Positions 1 to 5,795 of a DNA stretch of 5,795 bases are shown here, piece after piece. This stretch comes from JAVBNU01 sp964617065 (GTDB lineage Bacteria > Cyanobacteriota > Vampirovibrionia > Gastranaerophilales > Gastranaerophilaceae). Position numbers and translations under genes: made by a program. How positions within the stretch are numbered: position 1 is the stretch's first letter; every line of letters starts with the position of its first letter. The notes under the pieces are model-generated. The model searched no databases and had not been told where the DNA came from. It was given only the letters and a program-made list of their open reading frames with translations. The stretch covers positions 1 to 5,795 of the forward strand of contig CAZTVM010000106.1 of the NCBI GenBank assembly GCA_964617065.1, in the 5' to 3' direction.

Positions 1-2
1 CT

Positions 3-38
3 ATGCATAACGAGATTTTAGAAAAAAAGTTGTCTTGA
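3..38 (+). CDS. Possible last codons of a convergent plus-strand gene
   Basis: In the frame starting at base 3 the plus strand reads MHNEILEKKLS and then TGA at 36-38, ending 6 nt before the terminator-like stem at 45-84. That position, and the charged Glu/Lys-rich character, would suit the C-terminus of a gene entering from the left. Too little is visible to identify any product. The other two plus frames stop at 10 and 21 and are equally possible ends for such a gene. The existence of the gene is inferred mainly from the terminator. Confidence 0.25.
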   Translation: MHNEILEKKLS

Positions 39-44
39 CAAACT

Positions 45-95
45 GGCACATTATATTGTTTGAACAATTACAACTCAATGTGCCCTTCTTTTTTT
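45..95 (+). terminator. Candidate rho-independent terminator for a plus-strand gene to the left
   Basis: GGCACATT (45-52) pairs perfectly with AATGTGCC (77-84), and inside the loop ATTGTT (55-60) pairs with AACAAT (63-68). The outer stem is followed at once by CTTCTTTTTTT (85-95), giving the stem-plus-T-tract layout of an intrinsic terminator on the plus strand. The 24-nt interior makes the outer stem less stable than a textbook case. Minus-strand use is less likely because the next T-run in that direction starts about 17 nt beyond the stem. The same inverted repeat also brackets a promoter-like pair on the minus strand, so an operator is an alternative reading. Confidence 0.5.
50..78 (-). 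promoter_or_regulatory. Promoter-like -35/-10 pair reading leftward
   Basis: On the minus strand TTGAGT (78-73) and a perfect TATAAT (55-50) are separated by exactly 17 nt, close to a σ70-type consensus. The two arms of the GGCACATT/AATGTGCC inverted repeat overlap the -35 and -10 boxes, as an operator might. Transcription would start near 43 and leave the window to the left, where an ATG at 8-6 lacks a clear ribosome binding site. In DNA this AT-rich such pairs arise often by chance, and the terminator reading competes with this one. Confidence 0.25.
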
Positions 96-192
96 ACATA
101 ACAAATAACTCTCTACATAGATAAAGTGTTTTTTTGTATAGAAATTGCCAAAATACGATAAAAATATTAAGAAATGCAAATATGCAATTTAA
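96..192. other. Short AT-rich non-coding stretch after the operon
   Basis: No open frame with a start and ribosome binding site is present on either strand between the FliK-like gene and the inverted repeat. The only structure is a weak imperfect hairpin just after the minus-strand stop, at about 172-190 (TGCA arms with A/T flanks around an AATA loop). On the minus strand it is followed by an interrupted T-rich run. It could act as a poor operon terminator but is nearly all A/T, so no firm call is made. Confidence 0.5.
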
Positions 193-1146
193 CTATTCAA
201 TTTTTTCACGTTTGATTTCGCCTTTAGAAAATCTTTTGTCAATGTCGACCACTTGTCTAATTATAGATTGAGCAGCAATCATCAAATAGGGATTTATTTC
301 GTTTGAAGTTTGCATATCGACTTGTGGCTGATTATTTTTGAGTTTTTGGTGTTGCAATTCAATTGTTTTATATTCAACAGACGTTTTGACATTGTAAGCA
401 AGTGTTTGCGTTTCCATAAGTTTTTGCAGTTCCACTTTAGGAAATTCGTTAGGGCAATTTATTTTCATCATAACTTTAGTTTTATCTTCTTTGTCAATCA
501 TCAAAAGAATTTTTATTAACCCAAAATTCACGGTTTGAATAATTATAGTCATGCAATCGTCATCTACGCTGCCACTGCCGTCGTTTTGTTCCACGCCTAG
601 TCTTAGTTCAAAATCTATATTTGCACCTAAAGGTAGCCAAGGTAAATACAACAAGATAATGTTTTTGAGTATTTGTATTGTTTGCGTATCTGCATTTGGA
701 ATAATAGAGCTTATAAACTTCATCATTTCGCTTAATTGCTCAGTTTTATAAACACCTTGTTGATTCATTTTTGAAATTGTTTTTACAATTTCATTCAAAG
801 CTTCTTTCCCACTTGTTTGTAAAAGTGATTTCAATGTATTTACCGAAACAAGGTTATTTTTTGAATTAGCAGCGAGACTTTCAACTAGTTGGGTTAAATC
901 TTTAGGTAACTGCAAAATTTCTTTGAGATATTTTGTCGTTTGTGCTTCTGTTAAATTCTGTAAATCAGCCTGAGAAACAGTTAAAGCCGACTCAAGCGAA
1001 ATTGAAGTTTTAAGTAATGCAGTATTTTGATTTTGCGCAAGCAAATTTGTATTTTGCTGCGTTTTGGTATTTTGAGTAGTATTGACAGTTGCATTATATA
1101 TCGTAAAAACTTTCGCTAAGAACTGTCCTAAAGGGCTAAAATTCAT
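193..1146 (-). CDS. Hypothetical protein with a FliK-like C-terminal half
   Basis: I do not recognise this 317-residue protein with certainty. Residues 1-45 are low-complexity, rich in Asn, Gln and Thr. Residues about 48-150 look helical and polar. A hydrophobic stretch (LKNIILLYLPWLPLG, 160-174) leads into an α/β segment, 175-262: DFELRLG, an acidic loop GSGSVDDD, IIIQTVNFGLIKILLMI, VMMKINC, then a helix and VKTSVEYKTIE. That layout resembles the C-terminal domain of FliK-type hook-length control proteins and the Bacillus YlqG-like relatives, where strands around 'T..FG.v.v.l' precede a helix and a final strand. The tail (NPYLMIAAQSIIRQVVDIDKRF) is a distinct conserved-looking helix. There is no signal peptide and no convincing transmembrane segment. 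The ATG at 1146 has only a weak AAGAGA site 12 nt upstream and overlaps the TGA of the preceding short frame. It is the last gene of the run. FliK kinship is an inference from pattern, not established. Confidence 0.75.
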   Translation of the reverse strand: MNFSPLGQFLAKVFTIYNATVNTTQNTKTQQNTNLLAQNQNTALLKTSISLESALTVSQADLQNLTEAQTTKYLKEILQLPKDLTQLVESLAANSKNNLVSVNTLKSLLQTSGKEALNEIVKTISKMNQQGVYKTEQLSEMMKFISSIIPNADTQTIQILKNIILLYLPWLPLGANIDFELRLGVEQNDGSGSVDDDCMTIIIQTVNFGLIKILLMIDKEDKTKVMMKINCPNEFPKVELQKLMETQTLAYNVKTSVEYKTIELQHQKLKNNQPQVDMQTSNEINPYLMIAAQSIIRQVVDIDKRFSKGEIKREKIE

Positions 1147-1271
1147 CGTACGTCAATTTCTCTTAATTCTATGTGACTATAATAACATTTTTTCTCAAAA
1201 AACTGAATGGCTCGCAGCACCAATTTTTGCGCAATACATAACGCACTATATTTTTTATTGACGCATTTTTT
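1143..1271 (-). pseudogene. Possible C-terminal remnant of a YraN/UPF0102-like gene
   Basis: The 108-nt space between the adenylyltransferase and the next gene contains a 42-codon open frame running from just after in-frame TGA and TAG triplets (1277-1272) to a TGA at 1145-1143. Its end, roughly A-I-Q-F-F-(11 residues)-L-R-E-I-D-V-R-stop, resembles the end of the YraN/UPF0102 nuclease-fold family, where a helix beginning A..(Y/W/F)L is followed about 17 residues later by RFDVV. Its TGA overlaps the next gene's ATG as ATGA, a typical arrangement for coupled genes. No ATG is in frame; only TTG (1223) or GTG (1220) are available, and no ribosome binding site is evident. A full YraN (about 115-130 residues) cannot fit, so if the resemblance is real this is a truncated relic. 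Chance openness in AT-rich DNA remains possible. Confidence 0.28.
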
Positions 1272-1722
1272 CTATCAAAGCAGTAGTAGATTTACCATCG
1301 ACAAATTCTATAAACTCAACTCTACCGCCATTTTCTACAATGACTTTTAATTCAGGTAATGTTTCTATAGTATAATCAGCGCCTTTTGTGTGAACATCAG
1401 GTTTTATATGAGCAAGTAAATCTTGTGGCGACTCATCATCAAACAAAACAACATAGTCGACAAATTCGAGTGCGGACAAGACTTCAGCTCTGTCATCTTC
1501 ATTGTTAATAGGGCGAGTTGGACCTTTGATTTTTTTTACAGACTCATCAGAATTTAAAGCTACAATCAAAATATCGCCAAACTCTTTTGCTTTTTGTAAA
1601 TAACGTACATGCCCGACATGCAAAATATCAAAACAACCATTTGTAGTAACAATAATCTTTTCTTCAGTTCTTAATGTATTTAATAAGTCGTTTAAATCAC
1701 TTTGTGCAACTACTTTATTCAA
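1255..1722 (-). CDS. rfaE2: D-glycero-β-D-manno-heptose 1-phosphate adenylyltransferase (RfaE2 / HldE C-terminal type)
   Basis: This 155-residue cytidylyltransferase-fold enzyme would join heptose 1-phosphate to ATP, giving ADP-heptose and pyrophosphate, a cytoplasmic step in LPS inner-core or glycan precursor synthesis. Visible signatures are TNGCFDILHVGH (27-38) with the HxGH nucleotide-binding motif, ALNSDESVKKIKGPTRPIN (55-73), DRAEVLSALEFVDYVV (77-92), KPDVHTKGADYT (107-118), and the terminal KSTTALIEKM, equivalent to the family's (I/R)STTxLIxK motif. Length fits the stand-alone family of about 155-165 residues; the kinase half found in fused HldE is absent and must be encoded elsewhere. 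The gene begins with TTG 18 nt after the isomerase stop, so it probably shares that transcript. Related glycerol-3-phosphate or FAD-synthetase-type cytidylyltransferases share the HxGH core, but the KGPxRPxN and STT motifs favour RfaE2. Confidence 0.93.
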   Translation of the reverse strand: MNKVVAQSDLNDLLNTLRTEEKIIVTTNGCFDILHVGHVRYLQKAKEFGDILIVALNSDESVKKIKGPTRPINNEDDRAEVLSALEFVDYVVLFDDESPQDLLAHIKPDVHTKGADYTIETLPELKVIVENGGRVEFIEFVDGKSTTALIEKMRQ

Positions 1723-1733
1723 TTTTGTATAAT

Positions 1734-1738
1734 CCTCC
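1734..1738 (-). promoter_or_regulatory. Ribosome binding site that selects a TTG start for the adenylyltransferase
   Basis: GGAGG on the minus strand (1738-1734) lies just after the isomerase stop codon and 11 nt before the TTG at 1722-1720. No in-frame ATG lies between this site and the conserved nucleotide-binding motif, so TTG is the best start. The spacer is a little long, which together with TTG may lower translation. Confidence 0.7.
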
Positions 1739-1740
1739 GT

Positions 1741-2865
1741 TTACTTCTTTTTAGCGGGCATACCATTTGGTGCAGGCAAAGATGTAAGTTCTTTTATTTG
1801 TTTTTGTATGTTGTCAGGATTATAGGAACTGTCATTGTAGGTGATTTTTGCTGTTTTCTTTATACCTTCAATAAATTTAGAAATAACTTCGCCTTTTTTT
1901 TGCATTGTAAGGTAATTTCTGATTTCGTTTTTAACCTTACTGAGAGGCATAGTGCCCGCTTTAATTCTGTCTTTAACTATAATAATATGATAACCGTAAG
2001 GAGTTTCTACCAGTTCTGAAATCGTATTAGGTTTCATAGCGAAAGCTGCTTTTGAGAATGCCTCTACTTTTTCATTGTAAGCGAATTCGCCCAAATCGCC
2101 ACCTTGTTTAGCTGAGGCTATGTCTTCTGATTTCTCTCTTGCTATTTTTTCAAAGTTTTTAGGATTTTTCTTAACTTCCGCCAACACTTCTTGTGCTAAT
2201 TTATGTTTGGCAGCCAAATCCTGTTTTAATTTTGCGTTTAGTTCGTCTTCTGATTTATAGCGAGTGTCTTTTTCACTTCTGTAAAGTGCTTTCATTTCTT
2301 CTTGGTTAGCACTAATCAAAATATGAGAAGCTCTAACTTTGTCTGGATACTTAAATTCATTCGGATTGCTTTTATAAAATTTTTCAATATCACCATCTGT
2401 CACTGTTGTAGGGGACAATTGGTCTATGAGCTTCATGTAGCGTAGTTGATTTTTTAAATCACTCAAAAATTCTTTTTCAGAAACGCCGCTTTGAGCCAAA
2501 AGTTCTTTGTATTTATCAGATGAGCCGATGCTGTCAATAATTTTTTTGTTTTCAGCAGCTAATTCTTTGTCCGACACTGTTATTTTCCGTTTTGCAATTT
2601 CTTCTTCAATCAACGCTCTGACTATCATTTCATCAATCACACGACTTTTTATAACCAAATACAATGGATTGGCATCATCTTTTTTTATTTCTACGCCTTG
2701 TGCTTTTAATTCAGGATTTTTGGCTACTTTTTCTATTTCAGCATCAAACTCTTTTTGTGTGATAACTGTGTCATTTATTGTAACGATTGCGTTCTTTGAG
2801 CCTCCGCATGCAGTAGCTAACACACACACCATCATCATTGTCAATATTAACTTCAAATGTTTCAT
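1741..2865 (-). CDS. SurA/PrsA-like parvulin peptidyl-prolyl isomerase, predicted lipoprotein
   Basis: This is a 374-residue extracytoplasmic folding chaperone that isomerises Xaa-Pro bonds, probably in the periplasm. Residues 1-19 are a lipoprotein-type signal peptide: a Lys-containing start, a hydrophobic core, and LATAC with Cys20 as the predicted lipidated residue. The -3 residue is Ala rather than the usual Leu, so the lipobox is slightly weak. Residues about 25-165 form a SurA-N-like, mostly helical chaperone segment (VTINDTVITQKEFD...). The parvulin domain spans about 177-300. It shows the β1 His181 (ASHIL), GGDLGEF 255-261, the AFAMKPNTIS segment 274-283, and His293 in YGYHIII. A charged stretch of about 35 residues (188-222, rich in Lys, Glu and Asp) follows β1. 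The tail ends in Pro-Ala-Pro and Ala-Lys-Lys-Lys. The start is fixed by the GAGGAG site and the signal peptide. PrsA, SurA and PpiC-type names are not separable here, so no symbol is given. Confidence 0.92.
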   Translation of the reverse strand: MKHLKLILTMMMVCVLATACGGSKNAIVTINDTVITQKEFDAEIEKVAKNPELKAQGVEIKKDDANPLYLVIKSRVIDEMIVRALIEEEIAKRKITVSDKELAAENKKIIDSIGSSDKYKELLAQSGVSEKEFLSDLKNQLRYMKLIDQLSPTTVTDGDIEKFYKSNPNEFKYPDKVRASHILISANQEEMKALYRSEKDTRYKSEDELNAKLKQDLAAKHKLAQEVLAEVKKNPKNFEKIAREKSEDIASAKQGGDLGEFAYNEKVEAFSKAAFAMKPNTISELVETPYGYHIIIVKDRIKAGTMPLSKVKNEIRNYLTMQKKGEVISKFIEGIKKTAKITYNDSSYNPDNIQKQIKELTSLPAPNGMPAKKK

Positions 2866-2868
2866 TTT

Positions 2869-5795
2869 TTATTTCTCCTCATAAAATTTATTTATAAATT
2901 CATTTGTATTCGTATTTATATAATAGAATAAATCCGTCAAGATGTTAAATAATTCATCAAAATTAATGTAACTTAAATTAATAAGTAGTATAGATGCGCC
3001 GTCTTGACACGATTTTGGGGCTAGCGTAAATTTTATATTTTTCGTAATATTTGTCGGTAATTTGCTACGAATTATGTTCCATTCTCGCTGCGTGTACGGT
3101 GTATAAATTCTCAATAAACCGTCTACTTCACGGACAAGAGTTATTCTTGCATCTGTAGCGAGTATCCTCAGCCTTATAAGACTAATTAATTGCTCAACTT
3201 CAAAGGGCATTTTTGAAAAACGGTCTTTCCATTCTATTGTTATTAAATCGAGCTCGTCAATCGTTTTCACATCAGCCAAACGCTTGTATTCAATCATTTT
3301 TTGTTCTTTTGAACCGACCCACTCGTCAGGAATAAAGGCTGTTACGTTTATATCAATAATCGCCGGAACTGTATTCGCAGACTTTTCGCCCTGCAACTCT
3401 AGCACAGTTTCTTCTAATAATTGACAGTATGTATCAAAGCCTACGTTCACCATTTGACCATGTTGCTTTGTACCGAGAATATTTCCAACTCCTCTTATTT
3501 CTATATCTCTTAGCGCTATTTGATATCCACTACCGAGCGTCGTAAAATCTTTTATCGCTTTTAGTCGTTCTCTAGCCTCACTCGTAAGTTCTTTATTCGA
3601 CGCATAAAAACAGTAACAATATGCCTGCCGCTCACTACGTCCGACTCGACCTCGCAGTTGGTACATTTGAGCTAAACCAAATCTATCTGCNNNNNNNNNN
3701 GCCCTGATTAAATGATTGTCGTGCAAATCAATACATCGTATTCGTTTTCACCGAACTCCATTATAATTTTTTCCAATTGAGTTTTGTCCATTTGTCCATG
3801 CGCTACTGCTATTCGTGCATTAGGTACTAAATTTCTTATACCTGCTGCAAATTCATAAATACTTTCAACTCTATTGTACAAATAGAAAACTTGCCCTTCT
3901 CTTTGAATTTCATAGTTAATCGCATTTTTAACCTGCGCTTCATCGTAATGCCCGACAAATGTCTTGACAGGCAGTCTATTCATTGGTGGAGTATTGATTA
4001 TACTCATATCTTTTATCCCTGAAAGCGACATGTATAACGTCCTCGGTATCGGTGTAGCTGACATGCTCAAAATATCTATGTTCTTTTTCAACATTTTTAA
4101 TCGTTCTTTGTCTTTAACACCAAATTTATGTTCTGCATCGATTACAAGCAGTCCTAAGTTTTTAAATGAAATATCTTTTTGCAACAATCTGTGTGTCGCA
4201 ACTACAACATCACATTCGCCCAACTTTAAATCTTTAACAGTCTGATGTTGCTGTTTCGCACTGCGAAATCTTGATAATAAATCAACCTTGATAGGGAATG
4301 GTTTGAACCTTTCAATCAATGTTTGATAATGCTGTAAAGCTAAAATCGTAGTCGGAACAATCAAAGCAACTTGCTTGCCTGACATGACGGCTTTAAATAC
4401 TGCCCTTATCGCAACCTCTGTTTTCCCAAAACCAACGTCTCCGCAAACTAGTCTGTCCATTGGCTTATTGTCTTCCATATCTGATTTAACTTCATTTATT
4501 GAACGCATTTGGTCAGGTGTTTCAGTGTACTCAAAAGCTTCTTCCATTTCGTACTGCCAAACGGTATCTTGCTCAAACGCAAATCCCTCAGCGACTTTGC
4601 GCCCTGCATATAATATCAACAAATCTCTAGCTATGTCCTCAACTGCTTTTTTTACTTTGCTTTTTACGCTGTGCCAATCTTTTCCACCCATTCTCGATAA
4701 CTGTGGTTTTGTCGTTCCTGAACCTCGATAGCGATACAAAAGATTTATTTGCTCGGCTGGCATGTGCAACTTATCACCACTTGCATACTCTATAGTCAAA
4801 TAATCTTTCAATTGACCGTCTATTTCTTGTTTGCTCAAACCTCTGTATAATCCTATACCATGCGACGAATGTACGACATATTCGTTTTCTTGTATGTCGT
4901 TTATTGACTCGATATAATCTTGCTTCTCCTTGTAATACTGACTTTTCTGCTTTGTTATGTCTTTTGACTTTTTGTTGAATAGTTCCTTATCAGTTAACAA
5001 AACTAATTTTAAATCCTCAAAAACAGCTCCGCCTAAAAATAAATTGTCCATAACAAAAATTTCATTCCGATTTTGCATGTTCTGCGAATAAGGAATTTCA
5101 AATTCACCCAAAATTTCTTCAATACGCTTTTGATAATCAGTTGCTATTATGATTTTGTAACTATTTTGCATATTATCGTGGATAAAATCAATAATATTTT
5201 CAATTTTTGATGAAAAATTCCCTACCAATGAACTATCAAAATCAATGAGTACTGCGCTTTCGCTATCAATAAAATTATCGAAATAAATTTTAATTTTTGG
5301 CGCAATAATTTGCATAAAATTGTCATATTCGACATGGTTGAACGCTTTTAAAGAAGACGTGACGCCACTTTTCATATTGTCAGAACATAATTTTTTGTAA
5401 TCCTTGTCTAATAATTCAAACTTTGAGAAAATTTCTGATGATTCATCAAATATAATTACATAATCATCAGGTAAAAATTCTACTAAATTGTGTAAATCTT
5501 CATTTAAAACTGATTGAAAATAACTTATTCCATCAAAATATCTCTCATTTTTTAATTTTTCTGTAACATTTTCACAATTTTGGTACTCGATTGCAAAATT
5601 TTTTTCAGTCTTTTCATCAAGTATAAATTTGTACAACGGCAAAATACGTAAAAATTCAAGTTTTTTGTAACTGCGCTGTGTTTCATTGTTGAACATTCTT
5701 ATATCAACTACGCTGTCGCCCCATAATTCTACACGAATAGGATTTTTATCGAATGTGTAAATGTCGATAATGTCGCCTCTGATACTGTATTCACC
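2869..5795 (-). CDS. mfd: Mfd, transcription-repair coupling factor (5' end missing, split by a scaffold gap and an in-frame stop)
   Basis: Mfd is a cytoplasmic ATP-driven DNA translocase that pushes stalled RNA polymerase off lesions and recruits UvrA. The frame is open to the right edge, so the true start lies outside; the Met at 5696 is internal. Fragment residues 1-42 match the UvrB-like domain 1b (GEYSIRGDIIDIY...ETQRS). The RNA-polymerase-interacting Tudor-like domain starts near residue 304 (YVVHSSHGIGLY). Helicase motifs follow: Walker A GDVGFGKTE 452-460, VPTTILA near 480, Walker B as DAEH 553-556 instead of DEEH, and SATPIPRTL near 579. The reading reaches CTTII, then TAA (3708-3710), then SG, then ten Ns. 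Beyond the gap it resumes with ADRFGLAQMYQLRGRVGRS, the RecG-like TRG region, and the C-terminal regulatory domain to a TAA stop at 2869. About 984 residues are accounted for, including about 13 hidden in the gap; with the missing N-terminus this fits the family's roughly 1150. Family identity is certain. Whether the stop and the Walker B change are real or draft-sequence errors is open. Confidence 0.96.
2875..2880 (-). promoter_or_regulatory. Ribosome binding site of the isomerase gene, embedded in the end of mfd
   Basis: The minus strand reads GAGGAG at 2880-2875, 9 nt before the ATG at 2865-2863. This strong Shine-Dalgarno sequence lies within the last codons of mfd (Tyr-Glu-Glu-Lys-stop), and the mfd stop is only 3 nt before the ATG. 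Ribosomes terminating on mfd are thus well placed to reinitiate, which implies translational coupling. Confidence 0.8.
3691..3700. other. Assembly gap (10 Ns) inside mfd
   Basis: Ten Ns separate the two parts of mfd. On the minus strand the left contig ends in codons for SG plus a single C, and the right contig resumes at GCA GAT AGA (ADR). Mfd proteins normally read TTIIE(S/T)G(I/L)DIPNxNTxIIxxADxFG, with 13 residues between the G and the A. The true missing stretch should therefore be near 38 nt, with the leftover C starting a Leu codon (ESGLDIPN). Ten Ns do not keep the frame, so the number is a placeholder. Any frameshift or separate downstream gene start called across this gap is artificial. 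Confidence 0.95.

Noticed and set aside
22..41. Minus-strand terminator from TTGTCTTGACAA and the seven-A run (22-28)
   Set aside because: The palindrome leaves a 2-4 nt loop and only about 4 stable base pairs, too weak to call, although its position after the operon is suggestive.
6..54. Short minus-strand frame of 16 codons (MCQFVK...) in the left intergenic DNA
   Set aside because: It has no ribosome binding site, overlaps the inverted repeat and T-run, and shows no recognisable protein character.
35..57. Plus-strand promoter TTGACA (35-40) with TATATT (52-57)
   Set aside because: The spacing is only 11 nt, and there is no plus-strand gene to the right.
1702..2019. Plus-strand open frames opposite the isomerase, mfd and the FliK-like gene (for example 1702-2019, 2507-2884, 4375-4731)
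   Set aside because: All lie antisense to well-supported genes, have no recognisable motifs and no credible ribosome binding sites. They are typical mirror frames.
3711..3726. Start of a separate protein (MHDNHLIR...) running through the Ns into the C-terminal half of Mfd
   Set aside because: It uses a different frame from mfd before the gap and stays open only because the N count is arbitrary. The upstream DNA already codes for the Mfd TTII region in the correct frame.
5694..5696. ATG at 5696 as the mfd start codon
   Set aside because: The frame remains open to the window edge, and the 33 upstream codons encode conserved Mfd sequence (GEYSIRGDIIDIY, WGDSVVDIR).

Overview
This is an AT-rich window. 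All convincing genes lie on the minus strand and form one compact run. Read 5'->3' on that strand (right to left), the order is: mfd (transcription-repair coupling factor, entering from beyond the right edge), a SurA/PrsA-like peptidyl-prolyl isomerase lipoprotein, a stand-alone RfaE2/HldE-type heptose-1-phosphate adenylyltransferase, and a 317-residue unrecognised protein with a FliK-like C-terminal half. Gaps between genes are 3, 18 and 108 nt, so co-transcription is likely. No promoter for the run is visible, and it should lie to the right of the window.

The organism is probably a low-GC Gram-negative bacterium. A heptose nucleotide synthesis enzyme and a SurA-type lipoprotein chaperone suggest an LPS-bearing outer membrane, and TGA and TAA both behave as ordinary stops. 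A lineage such as Gastranaerophilales/Vampirovibrionia or another AT-rich gut or environmental group would fit, but the sequence alone does not settle this. The run of ten Ns marks a draft, probably metagenomic, assembly.

Region by region: 5795-2869 is mfd without roughly its first 130-150 residues. It is interrupted by a 10-N scaffold gap at 3691-3700. Two changes hit otherwise invariant positions: an in-frame TAA at 3708-3710 where a Glu codon is expected, and Ala in place of the catalytic Walker B Glu (DAEH instead of DEEH) at 4134-4136. Positions 2865-1741 hold the isomerase, whose ribosome binding site lies inside the end of mfd. Positions 1722-1255 hold the adenylyltransferase, starting at TTG. 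Positions 1254-1147 contain no full gene, but one open frame resembles the C-terminal tail of a YraN/UPF0102 protein and overlaps the next start by ATGA. Positions 1146-193 hold the FliK-like protein. Positions 192-1 are largely non-coding, with an inverted repeat and T-tract that looks like a plus-strand terminator, and possibly the last codons of a convergent plus-strand gene.

The genes do not form one obvious pathway. The run mixes DNA repair (Mfd), envelope protein folding (isomerase), envelope glycan precursor synthesis (RfaE2) and a possible flagellar or secretion-related factor. I see no mobile element, CRISPR array, tRNA, rRNA or clear novel system. The most noteworthy points are the defects at key Mfd residues, the possible yraN remnant and the unassigned FliK-like protein.
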